Positions 23,246-35,971 are shown, counted from the stretch's first letter. The stretch is 64,000 bases of DNA from Daphnia carinata (GCF_022539665.2 NC_081335.1:2232001-2296000); one strand, 5' to 3'. Program-made: numbers and translations. Notes: a model not told the origin generated them from the sequence alone.

Positions 23246-25001
23246 ATGAACCTCCAAGAGGTTTCAAAGGTACAAATTCAGTTCTAGTTCGTTTAAGTAA
23301 AGATAGTTAACTAAACTAAAAGGAGATTCCTTTTCTTAATACATTCCTTAGTTTTTAATTCCTGTTCTGGTGGCAGTACTTGCCCTAGCGATGGCTGATG
23401 AAGGCGTACACGACCCAAGTCTCTATCAGTTTCTTGACTTTACACGAGTGGAGCAAAGCCAGAAAAATGAAGGACATCGACCGTTCAGATGGCTCAACAA
23501 ATTTCGCCGGAAGTCTCAAGCACCATCAAGATCACACTCGGAATCTACCACTACAAAAGAGCAAAAAGGTTCACAGATACCATTAAATTACGTTATTGAA
23601 GACGTGTCTACACAATACCGACCGCAACCAACTTACCATCAAGCAGCGCAACATCAACGGGGATCTGTTAAGAAGCCAAAAGACACTTCTTACATCATCC
23701 TACCACCACCACCAGCGGGCCAAGCTAAACAGATCAACATTCCATCACACGCTGCTTATCTTAAACAGCAAAAGAAACCAAAGATGCCGCTCGTGGCAGC
23801 TTACAAGCAGCGTCAACAAGCTAACAATCCACTGCACCCACCACCATCTCCACCAAGCTCAGATTACAAACAGCAAGTAGGAGAGGTGGACTACAACATC
23901 CAGAAACCTTTGCCAATCCCCTCATCTCAGCAGACCCCAGATTCCCTTAGGAATGTTCCACTTGTATTGAATGATGGAAGCCATTCCAGTGAGGATTCTA
24001 CTCCAACTCATGTTGGTTCTCGCTATTCGAAATGGTTGAACAAGATGCGACGGAACAAAGGTCATCACAATCAGCCTGAAAAACTAGAAAACCAACCGCC
24101 TAAACCCCATAATAAACCCTCGGAGAACCTAAATGATCCTTCGTACTATTTTCAGAATCCATCTCCCAATAACCAATTGCAGCCTGTTTCACATCAGTCA
24201 GTTAGTGGTCATGTAAACGCTAATGGTTATCGCCAACCTCAAACGGTTAACAGCGGACCACAGTTAGCTCCACCGAGACCTGCCAACACCAGGCCGGCAG
24301 AACCAACTTACAGCTCGCCGTCACCTGCGCCATTTCGCCCAGAGGCTTTTCCCACAGTGGCTTCGAATCAAGGTCTTCAAGAAAATTCTCCAGATTCTGG
24401 TGAAACAGCGGACCAAACGCCACCCCCCAACAGGAAGTCGTTCTATTCAAAATTTATGAAAAAGCTCAAAGGAAAGAAAGGGCAGAAACACGAAGAAACA
24501 GTGGCCGAAGAAGAGCCTGCTTTAACACCATTGCAAACACCATATAAACCACCGGTGGAACCGGTAGTTTACCGACCTTCCCAACCGACTAACTACCCAC
24601 CACAACCAACCCCGTCTAGGCCATCTAACGTGAAACCATCACGTCCAGCGAGACCAGCACCTTACAGTTCTTCTGGTACTGTTCCGACTGCGCTTAACCC
24701 ACATGCACCAGCTTATCAAGACGCTCCTGCTCCTACCACTTACTCTCCACCGCAGAATCTATACAACAAATATTCACCGAGACCAACTTATGCCACCACG
24801 GAGAAACCAGTGGCTTATTCACCATTACCAGAGGAGGACAGCTTCTTTTCACCACCGAACAAACCAGATTTTATTCCTTCACCTTTTCATGGACAATCGG
24901 AAAAAGGACAAGGAATTCATGAGGATCCCGAAGATGGATTCTTTGAATTCGGCATTTTCCCCAAAAATAATGGCTTTTTTGAGCAGAATTTTAAGGGTTA
25001 A
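23246..25001 (+). CDS. PRP-E: secreted proline-rich protein with three basic modules
   Basis: Exons are 23246-23269 (MNLQEVSK) and 23352-25001, giving 557 residues. The signal core is FLIPVLVAVLALAMA. Three versions of the basic module occur: HRPFRWLNKFRRKSQ (about 48), SRYSKWLNKMRRNKGHH (about 231) and FYSKFMKKLKGKKGQKH (about 370). Each is followed by a Pro/Tyr/Gln-rich linker, so the protein looks like an internal triplication. The C terminus is the best-preserved family module (DGFFEFGIFPKNNGFFEQ). A poly(A) signal AATAAA is at 25279-25284. The Lys/Arg-dense modules could be proprotein cleavage or matrix-binding sites; this is an inference. Confidence 0.87.
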
Positions 25002-26067
25002 ATCACTGTCATTATCCTGTTTCAAGCTCGTATGAAAGGTATTCTTTTTTTTTGGAGAAAGGGATGAGGTTTTCTCGCACATCTTTACGTTCCAAAATCA
25101 AAAAGAGCGGGCTCTTGTTGTCATGGAAACGTAACTGTCTTTGCATTTTTACTTGTATGGTATTTTTCACGAATTCTCTTAATTCCAATTACACAAAATT
25201 TTTTATTTGGTTTCACCCTTTCGCCAATATTTAAGTGTGTTCACTTGTTATGTTAAACCTTATACCATTCTAAATACAAATAAACCAAAAACAAAAAAAA
25301 GCAAAGGTCATTTTCTCATCTCGTCAAGGGTGGGTAACCAAAAAAATTACGTCATTTTAGTGCTATGAAAGCTTCAGTCTTGACGTGTGCCTCTCTCCGT
25401 CCTTTCACACAAAGCAACGTAAGAGTTAGGCAGGCAGAGCATAGTCTTTATTAGTTCCAGGAAATAAGGTAAGGACGTGAAAATGCACATAACGTTGGGT
25501 CTTTTTAAATTGGAGAAAGTTCGTTTGAAACAACATGACTTGACCTGCACGGCAAATGGCGACAGGAAACATTTGCAGAATGTATTTGTTTTCCAATTAC
25601 CTTGTAACAAAAAATGTATAGGCTACATCGTAACTTGGAAAGCGTCAACCAGTCAATGGATTAAACTCATTTGGAGAAACGTTTGTACTGGAAAGGTTGT
25701 AGTTTTTTTCTCGTTTTTGTCTCTTTGTGCTTGTTTTGAGAAAACGTAGCGATATGAAGCATGTAATAAGAGGTAATTATGAAGCCTTAAATTTTCTCCT
25801 TGGCAATAAAACGAATTGGGACGTGGAATCAGGGTAACCGACGTCTTTTTGTCCTCTTGCCTTTGCTAGCGTATTTTCCCTATATCTGTATCGTTCTCCT
25901 CATTTGTCCTCACTGAACGTACTTTCTTCTTTCTATGTATCAAACGAACTACTAGGGGGGTGCTGGCTCCGAACAAAAGGGTACTTAATTTTCTCATAGG
26001 TGTTAAATTCCAACAAAACTCGAGCAATTGGTCGGTTCGAGAAAGTCGAAATCGATTACGAAAAGGA
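25002..26067. other. spacer between PRP-E and PRP-F
   Basis: The PRP-E 3' UTR ends near 25300. The distal part (about 25765-26000) is homologous to the upstream region of PRP-E. The open frame at 25477-25749 has no support. Confidence 0.5.
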
Positions 26068-26106
26068 TATAAGACTGCATCTTTGTACTACGTTTGTTGT
26101 CAGTGA
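26068..26106 (+). promoter_or_regulatory. core promoter of PRP-F
   Basis: TATAAG is at 26068-26073 and the initiator TGTCAGTGAG has its A at 26102, 34 bases downstream. No CACGTG box was seen. Confidence 0.7.
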
Positions 26107-26192
26107 GATTCGCCATTCGACACAGTCTCGTTCCTTGGTAGCCGTTCGGTTAGGTAAGTAGTGCTCACTACGAGAAGCCTTAAAGTCCCAAC

Positions 26193-27438
26193 ATGAAATC
26201 TATTGGAATTTCAAAGGTACGTAATGCATCTTTGTTGAATGGGAATTTCAATACGAATTATAATTGAAAATTTCTATTAATTATAGTCCCTCGCTCTGGC
26301 CTTGCTGATTTTACTGCCACTTATAAGTGCCGATGGCTTTAAAGATCACCAGTTAAAATTCGGATACGACACCGGTGAATATCGCCTACTGAAATGGTTA
26401 AACAGAATAAGGGGATCAGATAGGACAACAACTCAAACAGAATCCCAATTCGAACCAATTAAAATTGAAACTATAACTCCCGAAATTCAGTACAACACAT
26501 CAAATTTCACGCAAACTCAAGTGTTTGATACTCCTCAGTTAGCAAAGGCAACATATTCATCCGTGCCGCAGCCCCTGGATAATAAATCATCATCCAAATC
26601 TTCACTTGACTCTGTTGAAGGACCCGAAACAAGGCCGTTAGTGACATCGGTGTCTTCTCCTTCCTACAGGGATTATTTCTATTTGAAATGGTTTCACGGC
26701 TCACCGAAAGCAACGTACTTTAATGAAACTGCGCTTCCAGATGAACCGACATCTGTTCTTGACAGCAAGGCGGAACACGGCCGCCATCCAACAGTAGCTC
26801 CATTGCAAACAACGAACCAGGAATTCAATGTGGGGAACATTGACTTTAGTGATGCGGACTCGGCTTTGCTTCCTGGCGATTCTCTTCTTGGAAAAGTTTT
26901 AGGCAAAATTAAACAAATGATGCCATTGAAAACACAAAAATTTGATATCGCACCGCTAAAATTGTACGACGAACCACCGAAACCCCAACTTTTTGCTCGA
27001 CCGGCAGTGATTCACATTCCCCTACCCAGCAATGATGTACAACAGATTCACAGCCAACCTATTAAAGAAGTTAACCCTGTTCCAGCTCAACCCGTCTATC
27101 ATGAAATAAGCTCAGCTATCAAGCAATCACCAGAACCGACAATCACTTCAACAACTACTGAAAATAGCCTGCCAACTACATCTAGCAGTTTACCGCAGCC
27201 AATTCCGCAAAACGAAGAAAATAGAACAGCTGAACCGTCTTCTACCCCACTGCTGCCTTCTAATTCCACCAGTGAACAGCCTGAAACAAAAGATGAGATC
27301 TCGGAGCGAATGTCCGGCCCTTTACAGACGATGTTTTATTACCCCAAACGACCGACCAACGATCCCGCACAACTTGAAGAGCCAGCTTATAGCGCATTAG
27401 AATTGGCTTTTGGTCCACTGGTTCCAGCATATCCATAG
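26193..27438 (+). CDS. PRP-F: divergent last member of the array
   Basis: Exons are 26193-26216 (MKSIGISK) and 26287-27438, giving 391 residues. The signal core is SLALALLILLPLISA. The first module at about residue 38 reads YRLLKWLNRIRG. Weaker relatives are seen at about 136 (YLKWFHGSPKAT) and about 205 (LLGKVLGKIKQMMPLK), which parallels the three modules of PRP-E. The protein is less Tyr-rich and has more Thr, Ser and Glu than the others. It lacks the FFxxGxFPK ending and stops with ELAFGPLVPAYP. A poly(A) signal is at 27773-27778. It is the most diverged member, perhaps a different function or an early stage of decay, though its frame is intact. Confidence 0.82.
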
Positions 27439-29297
27439 GAAACTTGCAGTTTTCATCTTCCTTTTTTTATTATATCGTTGTTATTCTCATAATGATTTGG
27501 TTTACTAGCCAAGTTATAAATTGATGTTCCTATGCTGTCTTTCTAGAAGCAGCTTTTAATACGCAGGCGAACTGTTTCACATAACTCGGAATGCTTTTAC
27601 CCGATGCCGAAAAGCATTTTATTGAGACACTTGGTTCGTCCCAATAACCCTTACTAACCGAATTCATTTTCACGAATTTTCCCTATTGATCTTTCAAAAT
27701 ATCTAACTTAATAATTTAATGCATAATAATACTATTATCTCTTTGTTACATCGTTTTAATAATATCATCCAAAATAAATCGTTATGCCTGCAGTGGCAGA
27801 CATCTGATGACGTAGTCCAACTTATCTCTCAGTACTTAGTTCAAAGCCACACAGAAATTATAGTAAAAAGCAAATCGATGCAACTCACGACAGAAAATGC
27901 CTTTCGAAATTTGAAAATTGAAATACTTGACCTTAGAAATGATCCAAAACTCATTTCGATAAGTCAAGGTGTTGTGCTGGAAGGCAATGTAGGATCGGCC
28001 GGCAGGTGGATCTGAGGTAGTTCGTCTGCTTCTCAAATTATAGAAAGCAGTCGTGTTTGATCCTATGTGAAGTGATGTGTCAGACGGAGCCCCACTTTTT
28101 CCAGCTGGTTACATCTCGTGAAGATTCCCCGAGTTGTGCCCTCGTTTGCTTTGGACCGTGTTTCATCTCACCCTAGACTGGAGCTGTCTAATAACTGTAA
28201 GTAAAACTTATAATTTATAGTGTCTTTCTCTTTGCTTTGTGGGTCTCCCAATGGCAACTTACGCCACAGCTGATCAGACAGAAAACTTTAGTGGTAGGCA
28301 TAACCGGCATATTAAGCAATCAAACTTTCCATGGGTGCGTAGTACGGTCGCCATTTTTTTGTTTATATGCGTGCACGCTGCTGTTTTGAACGCGTCATAA
28401 ACCAAGAAGCCAAGGCAAATAAGAAATTGTGACGTTGGATCGGAAATGTTTATTACAATAGAATGACATGGGCTTCAGATTACACATCATCGTCTCTCGT
28501 TATCACACGCCAATATATTGTTATCAAGAAACGTTGACGAGAGCACAGGATGAAACGTTAATCATATATGAGGGAAGGGAGGTCGTTCTTCTCCGCAGTG
28601 TGTTATTTACAAGCCCTGTCCGGTGTTAAAAGAAGAATAGTGGAGAGTGCGTGTATAGTGTGCCCGCACACAAAGACGGTTCCTTTTGCCTCATAAATCC
28701 CTCTCCGATTTCATATACTAGAAATTGTAACTTCTTTAAATTACTATGTTGGATTAAAAGGACGGAACGACAGATATAATTACGAGGGGATTTGTTTAAA
28801 TTAATTCATAAAAAATATTTGTAAAATAAAATAAAAGAAATGGGAAAAATAAAGATGATATACGGTGTAACCATCTGAGGAGAATTTTCAAACCAGTCAA
28901 GTTGGGGATGAGATTTAGGACACGAAATCGTGCAAAAAAAAGACTGTTGGAATCCCTCGTTGACGAAAATGAAAAAAAAAGGTGACTGGAGGTTTCCCTT
29001 GTTGAATTCCTAAACTGAGCTATTTCTTTCTTGTTTTCTGTAGAAAAAAAAATTTTGAACCATTTCTCAAAAGTTTTTAAAAGTGTGATCTTTCAGTAAG
29101 TATGGCGTTCATCACCCACCGTAGTCAGTTCCCTTCAAAAGAAACTGGGAGGAAACATCAGAATTCAATAAATTAATACTCTAATAAGACATTCCCCGAT
29201 AGCATTGTCCCCCAGGGATTCGAAAATCGAAATATAACGAAAATAACTGATAGTTAAACGAGGAAAAAAGAGGCAGGCTTTTGTGTTTTGTTTCCTC
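27439..29297. other. converging 3' UTRs and spacer
   Basis: The left part is the 3' UTR of PRP-F, ending near 27790. The right part is the 3' UTR of the ZP gene on the minus strand. A minus-strand AATAAA at 28449-28454 would end that transcript near 28430. No coding exon was found between them. Confidence 0.5.
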
Positions 29298-32200
29298 TTA
29301 TTTGTAGTTGGAGATTTTGACGAATTCAGGGTGCTCGATGTGGGCCAACGATGCCATAGAGCTGCTGGATTTGCCCTTGCCGTCAAACTGGCGGACGCGG
29401 AGCAGAAGGAAGACGGCCACCATCGAGGCGATGATGAGGACCAGCAGAAGCATGGTCAATCCACCGACAAAGCTGGGCACAGACAGGCAGATGTGGTTGC
29501 CGTCCATGTCGGTCAAATTCTGAACAACGACCGTCTCGTTCTGATTCGGGTTCAGCGTGAAGGCAACGTCGCCGGGAGCGACAACCTGGATGAAACGAGT
29601 GGTTGGCACGTCTGTCATATCCTGAGCGTCACGTTTGTAGACGTGCAGGATAGTTGGCTGTTCATCAGCGCTGCGTCTGGAACGGATGCCATCGGTAGCG
29701 TTCTCAGAGACCATGCGAGGTTTGCCCAGGAACTGACGAGGCTCGGAGTCGTCAGCTTCACCGGCACGGTTGACGTTCTTGTAGTTAGGTTGAGGTCCAC
29801 CTCGGTTCACTGGGAGAGATTGAGGAGGAGCAGCACCAGCGCCTGGAACGCGAGGATCAACTCCGACAGTCTTGGAGGATGAAGCAGCGTAGCCGAGATC
29901 GCCTTGAGGACCGCCGAGACCGCTGAGACCACCGGGTCCGGCATCGCACTTGGGCTCGGGGCATTGGTTACGGCAGACCTGGATCACGCACTGGAAGTGC
30001 ACGTTCATTGAATCCGGGAATTTGAATGCCTGGCCAAAAAAAAGGTGTTAACAATTGCTATTGTTGTCGAGTCGTTCGAATTCCGTTAGTACCTGGAAGT
30101 AAGCATAAGAGACAACAGAAGCAGACTGGCCAAAGTTGCGGACTTTCTGGAAGCGGGACATGATCTTGGGTCGAGTGACGCAGCCGTATTGATCGACCAA
30201 CTGAATGGGAGCTCGGAGGCCGTCATGGGCGACGCAGTTACGGACCAACATGTCGAATTTGTTTTCGTCGTCCTTGATGGCCAACACCATCGTCATGGTC
30301 TGACCGATCTTGACAATGCCGCTGACTTCGGAAGCCCAGGGGCCCTTGCCGACTTGGATTTGCATCCAGCATTGTAAGTTATCACCGAGGAAGTTGGCTG
30401 TGACGGCGTTGAGCATATCGACGGCGAATGGGCGGAACGTGACCGATTTCTCGTAGTAGTCGTACCTATTTTTTTTTTAAAGAATTCAAAATTAAAGTTT
30501 GGTAAAAACAATTGATTGGAAGCAAGTTTACCAGGTGCAACGAAGACGGCGGGCCTGATCCCAAACTTCCTGAACAAGTGGGTCGTATTGGATGATGATT
30601 GTGTTTTCAACAAAAGTTCCAGCAGGTGAGGGAGCTCCGTAGGCACCACCAGCAGCCTAAATGAAAGAGTTAGTTTACGCTGATTGTAAATTGATAAAAG
30701 AATTATTACCTGGTTGGCGGAAGAGGTCATGCCGCAAGAGTTGAGGTAAACATCGAAAGTCGCGCTCAACTGGCCGGAACCGGGCCCGACGTGGACGCAG
30801 TTGGGATCGCTGTAGTGTCCCTTGGAGAAGATCATGCCGTAGAACGGCCGGTCGAATTCAATGTTGACGCGCATGTGCGTCTTTTCGCACTGGACCTGCA
30901 AGTTCTTGATCTGCGGCTGATCGGCTGCTGCGCCAATGGGCCACTGATCTTCGGGAGCCGGGCCGATAGGTGCACCCTGAGGTGGGTAACTGGCAAGGCC
31001 GGCTGGTGGTGGCAAAAGTCCAGGACCACCTGGGATGTAGTTCGGTGGAAGTGGAATCTGACGTTTATTGGCATTCGATGCTGCTCCTAGCGGAATGGGG
31101 TTGATATCCACACCACGGTGTTCCAGAGGCAGGACGGAAGAATCCGGTACCTTATCAGTGTAGGCGCTCTGTAAAACGGAGAACAAAAACTTTTGTAGCA
31201 AATGTCCCACTTATCAGAAATGTCGGGAATGTTCATCCTTCACTGACGAAATGGAACATTTATTCGAATCGTTAAGCCTTGGCTTCAGGCTAGAATGACA
31301 AAATGGAATGTCCTCAATTTCTTTTCAAAGAGCTTCCTCAACGTGAAGCCTGTTGGCGAGTCTACTAGGTAATTGACGATGCATCATCTATGACGACGCC
31401 TTTGGCGCTATCGTCGGTCTCTCTTCGTCACTTTGTGAGCACCACCCATCGTTAGATATATACGTTACAATGGCTATGCCCGTTTGTCACACGAACGAGA
31501 ATCTAACGGTTCTTCTGCATAGCCAGAATAAGGATGTAGCGTTATGGAGAGCGTGATTTCGGAGAAAAATGTTTGGGAGGGGGAGGCACGCACTATCGAC
31601 TGTGACTCTGACCTGATTTACATCCGACGCAACAGCAAAACAAATTCCGTCTGTTTTAAATGGCGCAAACGATCCGTAACGTCAGCTGGGGGAAGAAAAA
31701 CAAAACATTTGATGTGCATTTTTTTTAGCATGTCTTCATAGCGCAGCTGTTGTTTGATTGCCACCCGTGCGTGAAAAATCTCGTTTGGGTCGTCGGAGAA
31801 ACGACACACAGCAATGGCCGTCGGCACAGCTGGACAAAAGCATTGGAGATGCTCGCGCGCGCGCACCTCCGATGAATAGCATCAAAGCCAAATGTTCCGT
31901 TATACTTGCTTTCTTCTCAGCCCGAATGTCGAATGATACAAACGCATTACGTATAGACACTATTTCGGTTCTTTTTTTTTTCTTTCAAACTGTCAGGATT
32001 ATAAATGTTCTTTACGTACAACTCGTGGCACGGCAATCCTCTATTTTCTTCAATGCAAAGTTGTTGTTATTTTTAAGCCAAGAGGCCAATTGTTGTAGGC
32101 GTTTTTCCGGCTTTCTTTTGCCGACTCCGCGTAATGACATTGAACTCTTTTGGGGGGAAAAAAGCCGGCAAGAATTATTTCAACTTTTTCTTGTTTAGAT

Positions 32201-33699
32201 CTCTGGGTATAAGCGAAACCACAAGGTGTTGCAAACTGTACGTGTTGTAACCTCTGCCTTGACCTTAGAACCGTTTCCTTCATTTCGTCTCTTATAATCA
32301 CACACGTCGGTTGAATCTCTTTGACGTATATACGGCATGAAGGTCGCCTTTTTTTTTTTTGCTAGCGTGTGAACTCTTCATCCGTCCACTTATTACCGAT
32401 CCCGTTGTTGCATGTCAATCGATAATTAACCTCTCCATTAATAGCCCTCCCAACTTATTTTATTTTTCTTAGTGTGAACTCTCAAGTAAGCGGGAGTTCA
32501 TTTGACTTATTTCATTACGTCAAGTCACCAAGCTCTTTCTAATTCAACCCAACCGCCCGGAGCCCTAAAAACAGGGAGACGCGTACTCAATGAGCAGGGG
32601 TACATTGCTTTTCATTAACGGTAGTTAACTCCTCTGACTAGATGTGTAACATGCTGCTGTAAATACTCTTCGCTTGCTCGCACAAAAGCCAACAAACTAA
32701 GCGACGTCTTCCGGGTCTCTCCATCGTGCATGGAAGATAAATAGTAATGAAAAAAACGGGACTGAAGGCTCTACATCCAAATGTAACTGGAATGTACGAA
32801 ATGAAACATTGAAAAAGCTCAGAGAGATGTTAAGAATCACGTTGTGCTTATGGTTTATTTCGACTTGCCCTATGCTGACGATGAGAAAACTATCGGGATT
32901 GCGGGCAGAGCGATGAGAAATTCCCGAAACCTCGATCGAAACCAGACTGATGGAAGACGTTCTCTTGAAAAGAAAGAGCCTTAAAAAAAAGCAACGGGAC
33001 AAACATATGTTGGGCTCGCTCTTTTCGTTCTTCAACGGTTATTTAATGTATGGATATAGTTTACGCGTATGCAACAGCAGCCAAAACCGGTTCGCCTGGT
33101 ATTGCAATAAAGCAAAACTAACAGACATAGCCGGTGGACATGCTAATGGGACGAGATAAAATACCTATAGATTTTTCTATTTCTCCGGGGTTTTTTTTAT
33201 TCTCCATTTTTGATTTCTTTTTCGCACTACGGTTTAAAACGTTTCAAATGCCCGGAATTCTTTCGTTCGATGTTAAAGTAAATAAACCTATCCCTTTCCT
33301 TATTGGACGACCGTTAGCGTACTGGACAGATTCAAATCGTTCACGCATTACGATTTTCCCTCTTACTTCGTGTTGAAGGAAAGAACGAGAAGGCCCACAT
33401 TCTTGGGGGCTTGTTGGTACTATCGGACAAAAAGAGGGGAGAGGGAAGAGTAGTGGCTTTGATAGGAATAATGCATCCGCATCCGGGTGACCCACATTCG
33501 TTCGTCTACACCAACCACGTCTTCCCCTTCCTTCGTGCTTTAAGTACCAAATCCCCCCACTTGGTTCGACCTTATTTCAAAGCGTCACACGCAACAGTGG
33601 AGTAACAAACGTTAGGAAGGAATGTCGGTGCTAGTTTTTTTTTGTTACCTGAATCAAAATGGCGGCGAGAAGGAGCCAGGTATTGAGTCGTCGCTTCAT
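29298..33699 (-). CDS. ZP-domain transmembrane protein (dusky/miniature/cuticlin type)
   Basis: Coding exons in reading order are 33699-33649, 31168-30710, 30656-30532, 30465-30093 and 30029-29298, all in phase, giving 579 residues. Exon 1 encodes the start of a signal peptide (MKRRLNTWLLLAAILIQ). A Pro-rich spacer is followed by a ZP domain from about residue 110 (LQVQCEKTHMRVNIEFDRPF) to about 360 with conserved cysteines. Then come a Gly/Pro/Ser linker, a furin-type site (RSRRS), and a membrane helix (FVGGLTMLLLVLIIASMVAV) with a short basic tail ending ISNYK. Such proteins polymerise in the apical extracellular matrix of arthropod epithelia and shape cuticle after cleavage at the furin site. 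Dusky, Miniature and Dusky-like are the closest types I recognise; the exact orthologue is undecided. Confidence 0.9.
31169..33648 (-). other. large first coding intron of the ZP gene
   Basis: This intron of 2480 bases separates the signal-peptide exon from the ZP exons. It holds no supported exon. A CG-dinucleotide run (CGCGCGCGCGC) occurs at about 31855. Otherwise it shows A/T runs and scattered short open frames. Confidence 0.65.
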
Positions 33700-33719
33700 C
33701 TTTATGTTGTTTTGGGGAT

Positions 33720-35971
33720 CTGCAATGAGAGAAATAATAATAAAGAAAATGATTAAAAATTGCTGGTGTAGTTTGTTACAGGACGCCAGTTTTGACGTGC
33801 AATCAGTTACTGCCAATGATGCCAATAAAAGAATAAAAAGGGACGTGAGAAAAGGCAAGAAATTTTTATAATAGTTATGGCCATATACACGAATTGTACC
33901 GTTGATTTAATTCAACCCAACGAGAGAAGGCGGAGAGATGCCTACGACCGACGTCGCCATTAACCGTTTGAATTATTAACAATCAAATTTCCCCCAAACT
34001 AACTTGTTTTCCAGCTGTTGTCAAACGCAATCGGACGGCGGATAACAAAGCACATCCTCACCAAGAAAAAAAATAAGATAGTGAATTCAACCGGTAACAT
34101 GTTAGCAAAAAGGCCAGACAGAAAAATCTCCACGTTTTTTGGCTAGTTGCGTGTTTAATGGTATCGCGGAAGTACACCTAGCGTAGAAACACCTGCCGCG
34201 CGTATTGGACGTGTGAAAAGTACAGATGGAGAGTATGGAATGATTTTTCCTTTCTAGTCTCAGCTAGTATAGCAATCCCGTTACAGCCGCTTCTCACCTG
34301 TGTTCGAAATAGGGAGGCGCTGTTTGTGAATAAATGTTTGTTACGTTATCCGCAACGTTTCGTCGCCAGGTGAGCGATAAATTTGACAGGGAAGGTTCGC
34401 ATTCGTATAAAAACGGGTGTCTATTGTTAAGATAATTCCAAGCTTAGTTATAGTAGAGGTACTCGAGCACGGGCTGAACAATTGAATGAAAAACAAGCTG
34501 ATGAATCAATGGATGTAATAATAGCCCATTCTGGATTTGGATGACCCACAAGGTCGTCAAGCCAAGACAAACCATTGGAGAGTCATGGTTTAAATCGTGT
34601 TAAGCTTCCAGCAAAAGGAAAATCACGGTGATCGGGAAAAGAATGTAGCCCAGGCCCAGGTAGAAGGAAGGGATGATTATTGAAAAGCTCGACCTAAATT
34701 GTTGAAGCGTTCCAGAAGAATTCTCGCCGCTCTAGCTTTTATCTCCATCGGATGACTAACGACGCCCTCTTTTTTCTTAAAAATCTTTTCTTCCAGCAGC
34801 CCATAACCCACATTTTTTTCTTTGCGCGAGCGTAAACAATGAAAAATCAAATAAACTAAAACATTCTGCTCTACGAGAATCATTTTTTTGTTTCTTATTT
34901 CGCAGTTGAATTACAAATGGAAATGATAATGGGTCACACACACCGGAGGCTGGGCTTACTGGCGTGGGTTTGCAGGAGACTGGGGCGGGTTTTTGTGGAG
35001 TGCACGGGGGATATAGTACCGTTAGTGTTCAAAACCGCCAGAGCTCGTTCGTCCTCGTGCATCATTGTAGGTCATGTGGCCTTTGAACCTCCCTCTTTTC
35101 TCTTCAAGTTTTTTCTTTTTTCTTTTTTAAAGATAAAAGTTGCCTTGAAAAACATGAAATATTAACCGCCCCTTCCCAACTACTACATGTTTTTGAAACT
35201 GTAAAAAAAAATTATGCACGTAGTACTAGAATTTCTCAGGAAAAAAAAAACTGGAGGAAGAGGTCGAGAATTTTCTGACCTATTCCGTTGCTTTTCTTTC
35301 TTATCTTTCGTCGTGAAAATGACTACATTTTTCTCTTTCCTTTCAAAGTCAAGGTGTCCTGATCCCGCTAAACAACGAAATGGAATTGCTGCATTTTCAC
35401 AAACTGACGATTTCAATTAAGTGACTCGACGGTGGATCCGCAACAAGAAGAAAGGAAAAACGACTCCAGACAATACAGGTACTATTTTTGAATTTGCAGT
35501 TAACATGGACAACGGCTACGAAAACGAACAGCGCGTCAGGTGTTGTTCTTGTTATATTTTTTTTTGTTGCTCTGTATGTAGCACTCTTGTGTATACTCCT
35601 ATTTGGGAAAAGTCAGCCCAGCGAGACGTGCTCGTATTATACCGTTAACAAACATGAGGGCCTACCATTATACTATACTGCTACTTCAAGTTACGGCCAA
35701 TGGAAGCACTTTTTTTTTTCAAAGAAAACAAAAAGCTTTAACTTGAACAAAATTTAAGGACTTGAAAACCTGTCCACTCCCCCCTCTTCTTTTAATTCTT
35801 CTGCCACGAACGTGTGTGAGATCTTTCCTGATTGCCAACATCCCGTTTTTTTAACGCAAGTTGACCGACCGCAATTTAGGACTGCGCGAAAATTTCCGGG
35901 GTAAAGCGTCAGGTAACACGGGAAGGAATCAAAGACGAAGGTTTTTTTTTTTTAGGAATAAAGAAACTCAC
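33720..35971 (-). other. 5' UTR intron of the ZP gene
   Basis: If the upstream non-coding exon is right, this is an intron of about 2250 bases. No exon, repeat or RNA gene is evident in it on either strand. Confidence 0.45.

Noticed and set aside
29283-29882. 199-codon plus-strand open frame
   Set aside because: It is the antisense shadow of the last ZP exon, whose protein is clearly real.
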